DNA from: Chimonanthus salicifolius
Lineage: Eukaryota > Streptophyta > Magnoliopsida > Laurales > Calycanthaceae
Assembly (NCBI GenBank): GCA_013350335.1
Contig: CM023536.1
Location: forward strand, 7,088,207-7,152,206
Direction of reading: 5' to 3'
DNA: 64,000 nt
Part shown: piece after piece, positions 11,765 to 23,327 of the stretch
How the letters are laid out: each line of letters begins with the position of its first letter
Numbering within the stretch: the stretch's first letter is position 1
Notes under the pieces: model-generated
The model's input: the letters and a program-made list of their open reading frames with translations, nothing else
Told to the model about the DNA's origin: nothing
The model's database searches: none
Program-made: the position numbers and the translations under genes

Positions 11765-12402
11765 TGTTATCCTTGAGTTTTTTATCCTTGATTTTGTTAT
11801 CCTCCGTTATTTAAGAGATAGTTACTTCTAATTCCATTTTTACAATGGAAGATTGATTTGAAACTTGTCCCGTAGATGTAGGCATATTACCGAAGTACGT
11901 AAATCTTAGTGTCACCTTTTGTAGTTGCATGTTTGATTATTTTAATGTTTTCCTATTTCATTCACACATGTGGGAAAAGATTTGATCCAACATTGCTATA
12001 TAACAACTTGTTTGATAGTTTCTTTTCCATCATGATTCAAGATCGACCTTAAAAGACCACTCCTCATAGAATTTATCCGATATGTTATCCTTGAGTTCTT
12101 TACTCTTGATTTTGTTATCCCCTGTTATTTAAGAGATAATTACTTCTAATTCCATTTTTATAATGGAAGATTGATTCGGAACTTGTCTCGTGGATATAGG
12201 CACATTCGCGAAGCACGTAAATCTTGGTGTCACCTTTTGTAGTTGAATGTTTGATTATTTTAATGCTTTCCTATTTCATTCACACATGTGATAAAAGATT
12301 TGATCCAGGATTGCTATGTAATAGCTTGTTTGACAGTTTCTTTTCCATCACGATTCAAGCTCGACCTTAAAGGGCCACTCCCCATAGAATTTATCCGGTG
12401 TG
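11765..12402. repeat. Tandem duplication, unit about 318 bp, LTR-like sequence
   Basis: Two adjacent copies begin TGTTATCCTTGAGTT at 11765 and 12083 and remain clearly alignable to ATAGAATTTATCCG at the end of each. Both contain GTAGGCA...CGAAG(T/C)ACGTAAATCTT, a phrase common near the 3' end of Copia-type LTRs, so the unit is probably an LTR fragment. No coding sequence. Confidence 0.8.
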
Positions 12403-13744
12403 TGTCGATCGGAAATTTTACATATGTCCTAAAGATTAATTGAGTAAGATGTAAATAGAGTTATGCAAATTTAATAATTTAATATTAAACAAATCAATTT
12501 GAATGTAAATTTTCATTTTATTTTAAATATAACATTCAATTTAATTGTGAATATAAATATAAGTAAAGCCACTTTACAATACACTAACTTGTACTTTTGA
12601 ATACCATTTATAAATATATACTATTAGAAGTATGTACAATTATATAATGTTTCAAAATTGTTAAGCCCTCTAATGATCACAATGGCGCTATATAGATTTT
12701 TTAGAGTTGTAGCACTAGACAATTTATAGTGTTATCAAATACTACTTATCAGATGAACTAAGTGAAGAGTGATTTGGTCATTTCAACTATTTAGGAAGTT
12801 ATTAAATTTTTTTACAATAACCAATTCACTCTTATATTATTCACGTATTAAGTGGTGATTGATGACATCATAAATTGTCCAATATTCTAACACTAGACGA
12901 TCTAAATTTGATTTCATAAATATAGGTCTCGGTCTCTAACTAAATAGAGACTAAATATCAATCGTATCGACCGCAATCGATTTTTAAATCTAAGACTATA
13001 ATCAACCAACATTCTTAAACAATCAAGACACTTCACAATTTAAATCTTTCAATTTCACCCTTTATGCAAAACTGATTTCCTATTATAAGATTTACCCAAG
13101 TTGTAGAATATAGAACGAATTGTAACTTTTTTGTGTTTTATTAATATTATTTTACACTTTTTTATTAATATGGTGGACCCAAATTATAAACTGTAAAATT
13201 TAGAAGTCTCAAACCACTTAATAGTAGGTGTCATGATGCACATAAACATGTAAGTTTTAAAAGGAAATCAACTTTATAAAAAAGGGCAAGAATGGCATGC
13301 CTACATGATAAGTCAACAAAGTATTCATTGGTGCTGTATTTAATACACACTTTTGGACTGTAAAGGATTGAATTGATAAGTTGTATGTTTAGATAAAGGT
13401 CTATTAACAATTAACTTAAGTTAATTATTCAAAATATTATTCTAATATAGTAGAGATTAGTAATCTATACTACTTAAAATTATATTTTTAAAATGAATTT
13501 AAATTTTAAATTAAGCATAGATTCAATTTAACATTGTATATAGAGACTATAAACATACACTTATGATGGTATGAATGTAGTTGGATATCAATTTTTAATG
13601 GAATTAATTTAGACACAGTGTTTTTATTAATACTAAACGTTGTGTTCTCCTAAATTGATTTTTCTCATTTTGATCATTTATTGCAACTGGTCTTTTCAAC
13701 TTATTGCAATAACCAAATTTTTTTTATGACCAAGGTGTTCAGAC
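12403..13744. other. Intergenic, AT-rich; nothing identified
   Basis: Scanned on both strands; no supported gene, RNA or delimited repeat. Confidence 0.6.
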
Positions 13745-14108
13745 ATCTCACTTAGGGTTGAAATTTGGACGAGTTAGGCCAGGTTTTAATAAACTCAACC
13801 TAACTCATATTAAAAATTATTGAACCCGACTCAAATTGCTTAATTTAACTTGATCCGAATTGTTGACCCAACTCAACTCGAGTGCTGGCCCGTCTCAACC
13901 CAAATGCTATATTAAATTTTTTTAATGGATCAGGTCAGGTCAACTTTAAAAAAGCTTGACTCGACCAGCTCAAATTTAATTCGAATTTTTTCCTTCAACC
14001 CAAACCGACCCAATTTTTAAAAATGTAAAATCCAATCTACTTGATTTCTCAAATTAGGTCATGTGGGTCATGTTAAAATCCGACCCAAGTTTCACCCCTA
14101 ATATCACC
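13745..14108. mobile_element. hAT-like non-autonomous TIR element, family A copy 2
   Basis: The element at 13753-14100 starts TAGGGTTGAAATTTGG and ends CCAAGTTTCACCCCTA, a near-perfect inverted pair. The flanks ATCTCACT and ATATCACC match at 6 of 8, compatible with a decayed 8-bp hAT duplication. The interior carries the same ACTCAACC/GACCCAA words as copies at 9582 and 41978. Confidence 0.7.
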
Positions 14109-14838
14109 CATACAGGACTTTATCCGACTAAATTTTAGAGTATGTACAATCCTTCCAATTCCACATACACAAAGTCCACAATTATGAAAAATGACATGTT
14201 GAAATTAAGCGTAAATCAAACTCAAAATCTCACTTCTTGAAGTGAGCTTGACCCTCAGTACAACCTATTGGTGTTGCACAGTACTCAGCCTCGAATTGTT
14301 GCATTCTCAATTAATGATATGTGAATAAAATTATTATTTTTTATTTAATAACTTTATTATTTTGAGAAAGGTGAAAATGACAGAAGGAATTTTTTTTTAA
14401 AGTATAAAAGAGAAGAGAGTCTGTGCAGAGAAGACAAACAAAAAGCAGATCTCAAGAAAAGGGATGGGATTTGATGCAAAGCGTGGGGTGTTAGGTTTGT
14501 CGCCATTGCAAGGGCCCAAAAATTTCAACCTAAGACGAAAAGATTGACTGTTAATTAGATAGCCTAAGATTAGATTAGGTATTAACAACAACAATAATAG
14601 TAAATTAATCACATTGTAAGCAGTGGTGTCTTCAATTAATCGTATTAGAGTACATCTAAACATTCACATAAGATCCAAACAACTTTAAAATATATCATTC
14701 TGAATTGACCAATTGATAGTGACATCTATAACTGGCTTAGGAAGACTAGTTTTTCTAGTCCATTAGATGAAATAAGGATTTGATTTGTGGCCATGCCATG
14801 AAAAGTGTCGCATTTGGATAGTCAAAATCATATGCTAG
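14109..14838. other. Intergenic; nothing identified
   Basis: AT-rich sequence with no convincing coding content. A minus-strand open stretch at 14397-14663 has no recognisable domain and I do not call it a gene. Confidence 0.5.
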
Positions 14839-15067
14839 ATTCTAATATAGTTCGAGATAACTCACCTGATACGATTAGTATCGATTTTACTGAAATAAAA
14901 TCAGCTGATGTCGTTGATACATAGGTTGATATTGGCTGATTTTATTAAATATCATCTATTTAAAAAAAAATCATTTTGGTGATGGGCCTAGACCGATATC
15001 AGTGTAGATATCTGCCGCTGATATCCGATATGCTCCTTTTGTCGATATTTTGATCCCTGATACTAAT
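14839..15067. mobile_element. Degenerate hAT-like MITE, family B (GCCGATAT family)
   Basis: The interior has GATACGATTAGTATCGA and GATATCCGATAT words shared with the GCCGATAT family. The right end GATATTTTGATCCCTG gives CAGGGATCAAAATATC when inverted. The flanks ATTCTAAT (14839-14846) and ATACTAAT (15060-15067) match at 7 of 8. The left terminus is weak. Confidence 0.5.
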
Positions 15068-15656
15068 ATGATGTATAGATTTGAAATGGTTAATATTTCT
15101 TTTACTTTAGTAAAATAATAAAATTTTATTTGTATCTAATATTTTTTGTGCTTCAATAGAGCCTATCACACTGAATTTTAAATAATAGAGTATCCTAAAA
15201 TCAAAACTTAGAGTTAAAAATATTTTTAGCCATTATTTTTAGACCCATTAAAACTCAATGGTGAAATAGCATTATATAATATTTTGTGATTAATTGGATT
15301 CCATCAAATAAAATTTTAAATGGTAAACTCTCCTAAAATCAAAAGTTAGAGTTAAGAGATAACTTCAGCCAATAGAGTTAAGACTCATCCAAATCAACAT
15401 TGAGATGAATAGATGGTTGTTACATGTATTTAATACATGTGTATTGAATGACTAATAATTACTTTTGATTATTTTTAGATGGTATATATTATTTTCTGTC
15501 ATGTATTCCTTTTAAAATTATATTATAAATAATTGATCAATTAATAATCTTGTATAATTAGTTGAGTAATTTAATAAAGAGGAATTATTCTATGTCGTCA
15601 CTTGTCATCTTAATGGAAAGGAAGACAACAAATAGTGGCATTTGAGATATGTATAC
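15068..15656. other. Intergenic, AT-rich; nothing identified
   Basis: A short phrase (AAAACTTAGAGTTAA near 15203, AAAAGTTAGAGTTAA near 15341) is repeated. No gene. Confidence 0.5.
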
Positions 15657-15861
15657 TTGTGATATCCTGCACACCGAAGCCAATGTGGGAAGGAAGAGGT
15701 GCTTGAGTGTATAAGAGGCCAGTCCACCATAAACTCGTAAGAAGCGTTTTGGGCCGGATCATATGGGCCTGGACCCAAAAGCAAAAATCGTGCGGACTAA
15801 CTTATGTGCGAGGTCTCAAAGCGGACAATTTCTTATTGAGTTGGACCCTAACCTTTGTATT
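15657..15861 (-). mobile_element. TRIM-type solo LTR, TGTCCGCTTTG family
   Basis: Shares ordered blocks with the LTR at 21185-21423. One is GTCCGCTTTG with a preceding AATAAGAAAT/AGTAAGATAT phrase; others are GCCCAAAACGC.TCTTAC and a CCCACAT...GG block. It is inverted relative to that copy, starting TGTGATATCCTGC on the plus strand. The far edge near 15861 is approximate. Confidence 0.65.
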
Positions 15862-16105
15862 ATATATATGTCTGTGTGTCTTTTTAGATTTTATGAAACG
15901 GTTGAACACATCATTAGATAAATTAAATGAAAAACAGTTGAATAGAAAATCAAAAAAGTTTATTACACTCTCTCGTTTCATCCACTTACCAATGAGTTTA
16001 AGTATTTCAAAAAATATAAAAAGAGGTATCTACAATTCTACCTAAAAGTGTGTTTAAAATGCCACAATTTAACTATCATCCTTGTTTTTATTCGGAATGA
16101 GAATC

Positions 16106-16325
16106 ATCTTCATTCTATCTTGAATCTAAAGGGATTTGAGTGATCGTTAGGAACCGCCTCACGAAGTCTAAGCCTTAAGTTGGATTCTCACTCCACTTCA
16201 AAAGACTAATCCCTGTAATGATATGTGGGAGTAGGAAGACTTGCACATACTGCGAAGATTAATCGAAATGCTCTAAAAAGCCTGAACACCTTAGTCATAA
16301 AAAAAATCTTCATTCTATCTTAAAT
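16106..16325 (+). mobile_element. SINE family 1, complete copy with target duplication
   Basis: The 180-bp body (16126-16305) ends in CCTTAGTCATAAAAAAAA. The flanks ATCTTCATTCTATCTTGAAT (16106-16125) and ATCTTCATTCTATCTTAAAT (16306-16325) are a 19-of-20 target-site duplication, the mark of LINE-mediated retroposition. The 5' part resembles tRNA boxes A and B in degenerate form (GAGTGATCGTTAGGAACCGC; GTTGGATTCTCACTC). Related copies lie at about 46308, 48290 and 63855 on the plus strand and 19118 and 63257 on the minus strand. Confidence 0.9.
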
Positions 16326-18091
16326 TAGTTAAAAAAACTAAAAATACCTTTATTATTAGAATTAATAAATTAAGGTCTTTCCTCTTTAATAATAAATATT
16401 AAGTAATATTTTAATTTTAATGTCAAATTGCCTCCAACTAAGACACCTAGCATGAGAATATAGGTGATTATAATAGAGGGTCTATAGTGTGGGCCCAATC
16501 ACTATATTTTCATTTAATAAGGGTTAGTACTTACTTAAAATGGTTCTGTAGTCAAAAGTCAAGACATGACTTAGGTTGCAAGAGCACTAAAACATTGTTG
16601 TCCAGCCATGCAATTAAAAAAAACAATTGTTCTTTTCTTATCTAAGTGTTACACTTAGAAAAACAGCATCTATTTATTTATTTTTATAGAGAATATCACT
16701 TTTAGCTAAGCACTTGGCACTTTACACGTGGCACCACCATTCAAGTGGGCCCTACAGTAGATTATTGGTAGTGGATGCAAAGAAGGTGGGTCATGGATGA
16801 AAGGAGATTCACCACCAGTTGGTGAAAATTAGGACTCAATTGAATTTTCCAAGTGGGAGTAAACCATTATTTAACATGGTATGGCAACACACTTGGTCTT
16901 GACTTAGGTGTGCTTGAAATTTGAAAAAAAATGATTTAATTTTTAATTTAAAGTTTAAATAAGTATATAAAGGATTTTTCTGAAATATGAAATTAAATTT
17001 CATATGTAGTAGACAATTTTAACAAATACATATGAAGACAATAGATAGATGGTTTTAATTGATTTTTTTTTTTTTTTTAAATGATGGGTAAGAAAAAAAA
17101 ATTATTGATTTTGATAACCATTTTATTGATTTGACCCAAATTGTTGAAAACAACTATTAAAGCCTAATATCATAAATTATTAATCCATGATATCTTTAAA
17201 TTAGTAGAAGAATTGATTTCTATCAACTATAAATATGTTTTGTGTCTTTAATAGCATCTATGCCTGAAAGTTTGTATTAGACACTTCAATCGAATCTGGC
17301 TCTTAATCAAATGATAACATATTAACCCTATGACATAGAACAAAATTATTTTCCTAGTTCAGAAAAGATTGATCATTTTTATAAGTTGAATGGTTAAAAC
17401 TTAAACCATGATAAAGGTAATATAGCACCTTCCATGTAGACAAAATGAACAATCTATTCTTGGATAAAGTTGGGTCATGATTAGTCCATGGGTTCCACTT
17501 TAGGACCTTTTCTGAATCACGCGGTTTGAGTCGACATATAGTGTGACTTGTCAGACATATTGGTTCATAAAGGATTTTCCCGTTCTCTCCCTCAATCGAG
17601 ATATCCTCTGCTTCGCCTAAGACCAATTGATTGAACCATCAATAATTTGGAGCGTGAAGTACAATTAGATCAATTTATTTGGTTGATGATCGATATTATC
17701 AATTAAAAGAATTTAAGGTTTTGAAATTCACAAGCTACATCAATTGCTTTTTGACTCGTCCACCTCTTGTGAAAAATGACTTAGCCACAGAAACCATTTT
17801 TCATAGAAAAAGGTTTACAAATGGAATAATAAAAAATAATTTCAATGTGGAAATGCTTTTCTAATTTTATGAAAAATGTTGCACACAAGCATGCCATGTT
17901 GCACACAAACATGCCCTTAATGAATTTATCTTCATTGACATTTCAAATATGATATTTTTATTTTTATTGAAAATGTAAAATTTTACCTAAATAACGTATG
18001 GCCTTTTCAAAATTGATCATAACGTATTGTGGTTGCATGAGATTCACTAGTTTTGCTAAATTAAAAAAAAAAGTGTTTATACGTGTCGAGT
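16326..18091. other. Intergenic; nothing identified
   Basis: AT-rich with poly(T) (17066-17079). Short open stretches at 17354-17626 and 17679-17864 have no recognisable domain and are not called genes. Confidence 0.55.
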
Positions 18092-18628
18092 TGATGAAGG
18101 GCCTGCAGGTCAAATATCCAAGCAGTTGAGAGTTACTCTTATTTGGCAGTATCTTAGAAAAAGTCTTTAGTGGTGGGCATTAGTCCCATATTGGAAGAGC
18201 AAGCGATCGAAGTCCTAGCTAAAAGGAGGTGAGTCTCTCCTCCTAAGCATGTCAGGTTTTTAAATCATGAGTTAGTCATGTGATCTAGGTTGGTAAAGCG
18301 GACAATTTCTTATCTTGGGCTTTGACTCTGCATCAGTTGGTATTAGAGTCGAAGACACCTCTGCTCTTAAAGTTGTGGGAATGATGCAGGGTCTGCAAGT
18401 CGAATACCCAAATGATTGAGAGTGGCTCTCACTTGCTAGTATCTTAGGAGAAGTCCTGAGTGGTGGGCATTAGTCCTATATTAAAAAAAAAAACATTTGA
18501 ACTCCTCTTTAAAATAGGTGAGTCTTTTCTCCTACGAATGACATGTTTTAAAACCGTAAGTAAGTGAGTCATATGATTTAGATCGACAAAGCGGATAATT
18601 TCGTAACTCGAGATTTGACTGTACATCA
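18092..18628 (+). mobile_element. Complete TRIM (miniature LTR retrotransposon)
   Basis: Two direct LTRs, 18092-18335 (244 bp) and 18382-18628 (247 bp), each begin TGATG and end CATCA. They flank only 46 bp of internal sequence. That interval starts GTTGGTATTAGAGTCG, a good match to an initiator-methionine tRNA primer binding site (TGGTATCAGAG type). It ends AAGTTGTGGGAA, a purine tract placed as a polypurine tract would be. There is no coding capacity, so movement must depend on another element. Flanking pentamers CGAGT and CAATT match at only 3 of 5. Confidence 0.85.
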
Positions 18629-19117
18629 CAATTGCATTAAAAAGTTCAATGCTATTGCTACAATGCCACATTGTATGCTATATAATTTAAGTTAATAGTT
18701 GTAATCACTTTTTCTTATTCTATTTTTGTTATATATTTCATGATTTTGGGGATCGCATTAATTTCGTTTGGTTTTATATCGATCTGTCATTACTTTGAAG
18801 AAATCATCTCTTGCATGACCCTACTTTTGTGTTGTGGGGTCCGCTGGATGCACGACTCTGATGTGGACCACGTGTGGGACATGCACACGTGACTATGGGG
18901 AGTGGAATGTTGAACGAGTATTTCACGATTAATTGCGGGTTTCTAATGGCAAAGAATGGCGAGGAATTCGACAGCCACGCCCACGAGACGGCTAGCAAAT
19001 AGGTCGGTCATGTGCAAATTTTCGTTACTTCGCCTCACCCTCCGAATCTGTAGTTAATTTGGACATTTTCTCCATTTATTTGTTTATTGATGAATTTTAA
19101 TTTTAATTTTTATACTG
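18629..19117. other. Intergenic; GC-richer patch near 18820-18990
   Basis: The patch at 18820-18990 includes CCACGTGTGG and CACACGTGAC, which resemble plant G-box (CACGTG) sites. No gene is seen beside it, so no regulatory role is claimed. Confidence 0.3.
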
Positions 19118-19268
19118 ATAGAAAGTGTTCAGCCGTCTCACCCGACTAATTTTTTGGGAATATATGCACACTTCTTTGCACCCTAAAGGTGTTGGCTAGG
19201 AATTAACCTCAAGACCTGACTTCCTGAGGCCAGCGTCTTGACCGTCAGGCCGACATCCCTGGAGCTAT
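19118..19268 (-). mobile_element. SINE family 1 fragment
   Basis: Reads in reverse as the family-1 SINE. The box-A side is GGCCTGACGGTCAAGACGCT, box B is represented by GGTCTTGAGGTTAATTCC, and the body carries the CTAATT...GGGTGAGACGG tail. The poly(A) end is degraded. Confidence 0.6.
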
Positions 19269-19275
19269 TGATGAA

Positions 19276-19467
19276 TTTTAATTAGGGTAGTGATTTTTGC
19301 ACCACCTTTTTTTTCACGGTGTACTCTTTAAAAAAATTCAATTTTGATGTTGCTTTTGGAAAAGAGGAAAAAGATGAGAGTAGAGAAATAAGGGTAAAAT
19401 TAGAATTTCCTTTTTAAAGAAGCACGGTAAAAAAATAGTGGTGTAAAAATCACTATCTTTTTAATTA
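19276..19467. mobile_element. Mutator-like MITE with perfect 9-bp target duplication
   Basis: Element 19285-19458 (174 bp) has ends GGGTAGTGATTTTTGCACCA and, inverted, AGATAGTGATTTTTACACCA. It lies between two identical nonamers TTTTAATTA (19276-19284 and 19459-19467). A 9-bp duplication is typical of Mutator-like elements. A relative lies at 34768-34934. Confidence 0.85.
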
Positions 19468-21184
19468 AACTTTTAAATATTAGACTCATCTCTAACTTAT
19501 CACATATAGAGTTTAAGTTGTAAAGGCAAGTTCTTCTCAAAATCCTGTAAAAATGATAGGAATTGATTCTGCGATTGAGACTTACATAGGAGATGTGGGT
19601 TTTCCCGTTACGTTCTAGCGATTGATGTGCTTGTCCCTTGAAATTGGCTTTCCCGTCGTATTTTGTAATGAGAGGATATATTTATATTTTACTAACTCAA
19701 CTTAGATTTGAATTGATACTCAAATTAATTTGATGCAAAATAAACTTTAACTTCTTTAAAAATTTATGGATAAATTCTAACTTCACTTGAACCCCGTGAG
19801 TAAGAGTATAAAAAATGTTCGCCGACATGTAACATGCAATCGGGCATATCACTAATATATATCGTAGCCGCCATTTATCATAAATACGCATCTCTCTCCT
19901 ATATTTTTAAAAGTTCTTTTAAAAAAAAATAGAAAAATATGAGAAGAATAGGAAAGAATGGAAAATTTACTGTTAGCATATTTAAAAAAATAGTAATTTT
20001 TATAGATCATTAGATTTTAAGAGAAAATTTCGAAACGAATAAAGTGTATTCTAAAATTTGAAAAATATCTAAAAATTTTAGAAATAGGAAATCACTACGA
20101 GGAAACATCTAATATGAAATTCATATTCTCTAGTATCCCATAGTGGTATGTATTTTCTATTACAATTTAAACACTTTTTGTCGTAACAAATGTGAATTTT
20201 ATAAAAATGCTTGAACATTAGAAAAAAGCACATCTAACACCTCAAAAACTATATCAATCACATTAAGTGTTCTTCATTTAATTCCATAAACATTTTAATA
20301 TCATTTCATTATTCTTTTTCACAAGAAAATCCAAAATAGGAATTATCTTAGAAAACTCGGCTTTCATTGATTTTCGAAAAAACTTAGAAAATCTCAAACA
20401 CCCTACAAATTATATTAATCACATTAGGACATCTCATTCAATTTCATGAGCACTCAAATTATTTTATTAAATTATATTAACAAAGAAATCCAAAATCGAG
20501 ATTATCTTAGAGTAAAATTTCAAAAAGAATAGCTTTCACACTTGAAGTACTTGCTTCTAAATCTTCTTAGAATCATATCCAATGCGAGATTCAACCCGTA
20601 AAATGATTGAAATGTTTTTTTAATTAAAATATTTTCTTAAGAATACTCATTTATCATTCATTTTACATTAAGGCTAACCTCTAATACGTTTCAACTCAAT
20701 GTATGCTCTCATCTTCCTTTGTCGTCAAGAATTATCTTCTCATTAAATCTATAGCAAGACATCTATCTCATAATAACTCCCATGTGAAAAAGGAAATAAA
20801 ACCCACAATATTTCAACAATTGATGATGATAGTGCCATCCTAATAATCTCATTGAATCATCGACATTATTATCAAAATCACTTAGTTTCTTCACTTTAGA
20901 GTTGGATTTATAATTTTTAGTCTTTGACTTTGTTCTATAATCAATTACATGTTCAATCGCTTTATAATTAATTGTGTTTATTATTTCCATAATAATTTAT
21001 AATCTATAAGTGCCCACCATCTCTATGTATTTTTTTTTGGATAACGAGGGTATCTCTGAGGTATTGACTCAACAAGACTAATCTCCCGGGGCCCACACCA
21101 CCATCTCCATGTATTTTCTACTTATAATCATTTAATTCTTTGTATTTAAGGTTATTTTTTAACTTTATAAGATTTTACATTATT
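19468..21184. other. Intergenic, AT-rich; one retroelement scrap
   Basis: No gene. Around 21035-21105 a TTTTTTTTGGATAACGAGGG phrase, recurring in altered form near 38970, marks a decayed dispersed repeat. Confidence 0.45.
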
Positions 21185-21428
21185 TGTAACGACCTGACCC
21201 GAAAACAGGGCTTAGGGCTTGACTCAGTAAGATATTGTCCGCTTTGGGCCTCGCAGACAGCTCAAACCCACACGGTTTTGTATTTGGGCACGGGCCCACG
21301 TGGCCCGGCCCAAAACGCGTCTTACAAGGTCAACATGGGATAGCCACTTAAATCCCCTCTTAATTTCATCCTCCCAACCGATGTGGGACTTCCCACATCT
21401 GGTTGGGAGGGGTGGGTATCACATAATT
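21180..21428. mobile_element. TRIM-type solo LTR, TGTCCGCTTTG family
   Basis: Element 21185-21423 (239 bp) starts TGTAACGACC and ends GGGTATCACA. The flanks TTATT and TAATT match at 4 of 5. It contains AGTAAGATATTGTCCGCTTT, GGCCCAAAACGCGTCTTACA and an inverted pair CCCAACCGATGTGGG/CCCACATCTGGTTGGG. Related LTRs are at 15657 and 61337. Confidence 0.75.
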
Positions 21429-22174
21429 TAAACGATTTTTTTCTCATTTCTATTGATCCTTATATATAATAAAGTGTAATAATTTTCCTCAAATCAATTT
21501 TCATATGATTTTTTTTTTTTTTTGAATTTACGTATGAAAAACTGAAGGAAATTCAACAGTTTTCATGAGATCTTCACGTAATGGGCTTAGGAGATCTATC
21601 ATTGTCCCTTTAATAACACATTCAATTAGTCCTTGTGAATTATACCCATAATTAATTTGATACCAATATGATTTTTATGATGATTAACATTCAAATAAAA
21701 CTAAAATTGTTAAGGCCTTAAAAAACATAGTTTTATTTATCTAATTAAATTGAAATTTAATTAACACTATATATATAGCAAAACCCATTGTTTTCTATAG
21801 TTGAGATGTTATATTTATAAGATATTGAAAATACCTTTTTTTTACATGTAACCTATGTAGTTTTGCATTTTCTATAAGTGTCATTTGAATTAAAAGAAAT
21901 AACATTTTTTGTATTTTAAAAATATAGTGTTTCAACAATAGAAACAATTGTGTCCCAATTGAATGGCCCTTCTAATTTATGTGTTGTCCTTAATTGAAAG
22001 ATACACTATTTCTTATATAAATCTTGTACTCAAATGCTTAGATAATATTTTTCAAGTTTATTACATATAGAATAATAAATCAATTATATGTTATACCTAG
22101 ATCATCGACATATTATGATGGATTCTTATGTATGTAGAATGCACATATTTATGAAAAAAATTTACAATATATTA
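21429..22174. other. Intergenic, AT-rich; nothing identified
   Basis: No supported feature apart from a 15-T run at 21510-21524. Confidence 0.55.
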
Positions 22175-22351
22175 TAGGGGTACAAATATTGGCCGATACG
22201 ATTCGTATCGACCGATATTGGGTCCATATGCCTATATCTCGGCCTGTATCATGTTGGCCGATATTGTGATATCAGCCGATATCAATCATTTTTCTTAAAA
22301 AAAAGGAGGAGAGAGAAAACTATAGGCCGTTATATAAGCTTTTAAACCCCT
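22175..22351. mobile_element. hAT-like MITE family B, one clear end
   Basis: Starts TAGGGGTACAAATATTGGCC and carries several GGCCGATATT and TATCGACCGATA words. The proposed right end at AAACCCCTT is weak and no target duplication is clear. Confidence 0.5.
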
Positions 22352-22454
22352 TATTATCATTAAACATCCACACATTTTGAATTGCTCTATCTCCGTCCTT
22401 TGCCATCCCATGACATCAATTTATTTAGACATGTTGAGTCTACCATTGGTTGAA

Positions 22455-22917
22455 GATTAAATCAGTGTTATCAGAACCGGACCGAACCGCCGGTTCAGCC
22501 GTGATCGCCGGATCTACGGTTCGGTCTATCCAAAAATCGGCTGGTGGTCAAAACCGCTGTTTTATTTCGGATTTGACACAAAAATCGGGAACCGTGAACC
22601 GCGGTTCATATATTTGAAATTTATTTTATTTTATTTTTTAATTTTCCCCCTAAAAAATGTGTATATTTGAAATATAAAAGTTTATTACTATTTCTGTCCC
22701 ATATATTTACCATTTTGGTATATTACTTAGAGTTTGAGTGTTATTTTTAATATTTATATTAATATTATTGGTAAAATATGTCTTACTTAATATTATATAT
22801 AATATTTATATTATTTTAATACTTGACCGGCTTTGACCTCGGTCGAACCCGGCTGAACCCTGACCTCTTCGAAGACAATTCGTTATATGGTCCGGTTCTG
22901 ATAGCATTGGATTAAAT
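22455..22917. mobile_element. hAT-type MITE family C with perfect 8-bp target duplication
   Basis: Element 22463-22909 (447 bp) is flanked on both sides by GATTAAAT (22455-22462 and 22910-22917). The termini are CAGTGTTATCAGAACCGGAC and, inverted from the right, CAATGCTATCAGAACCGGAC: 18 of 20 match. Subterminal GAACCG/GGTTCAGCC words are repeated in inverted order. There is no open frame, so it is a non-autonomous derivative. Eight-bp duplications with CA-starting termini are hAT hallmarks. Confidence 0.92.
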
Positions 22918-23327
22918 AGCTTTACTCTTTACCCTGTAAGTCAGAAGTTTCATCCATAGACTAACAATTGGAGTTGATTTTCTTTTAAAGACCAAAGTAT
23001 TCTCGTATTTTATCTGATTAATTTTTGGGACAATTGTAAACTTCCTATTTTGCACACATTGAGTTCAGAACAATATATTGAAGGAGACTTGATCTCAAAA
23101 TTTTCAACAAAAAAGGGTGAATTGTGTCTTAATATATTGTTTGAGACTTCATTGGTGTCTAATGAAGAAAAAGAGAGATTTTCTCCTAACAGGGTGTAAT
23201 ATGTTTGTCTTTGTAATATATTTTTGTTGATGAATGGAATTAGACTTTGAATTTTTTTCTCTCTTTATATATTTTTTCTCCTCTTCGCTATGCATGATTT
23301 TCATTAATGCATTAGACATATAAATGA
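22918..23327. other. Intergenic; nothing identified
   Basis: AT-rich sequence, no supported feature. Confidence 0.55.

Noticed and set aside
18820..18990. Gene promoter with G-boxes
   Set aside because: CACGTG-like motifs are present but no gene follows on either strand within several kilobases.
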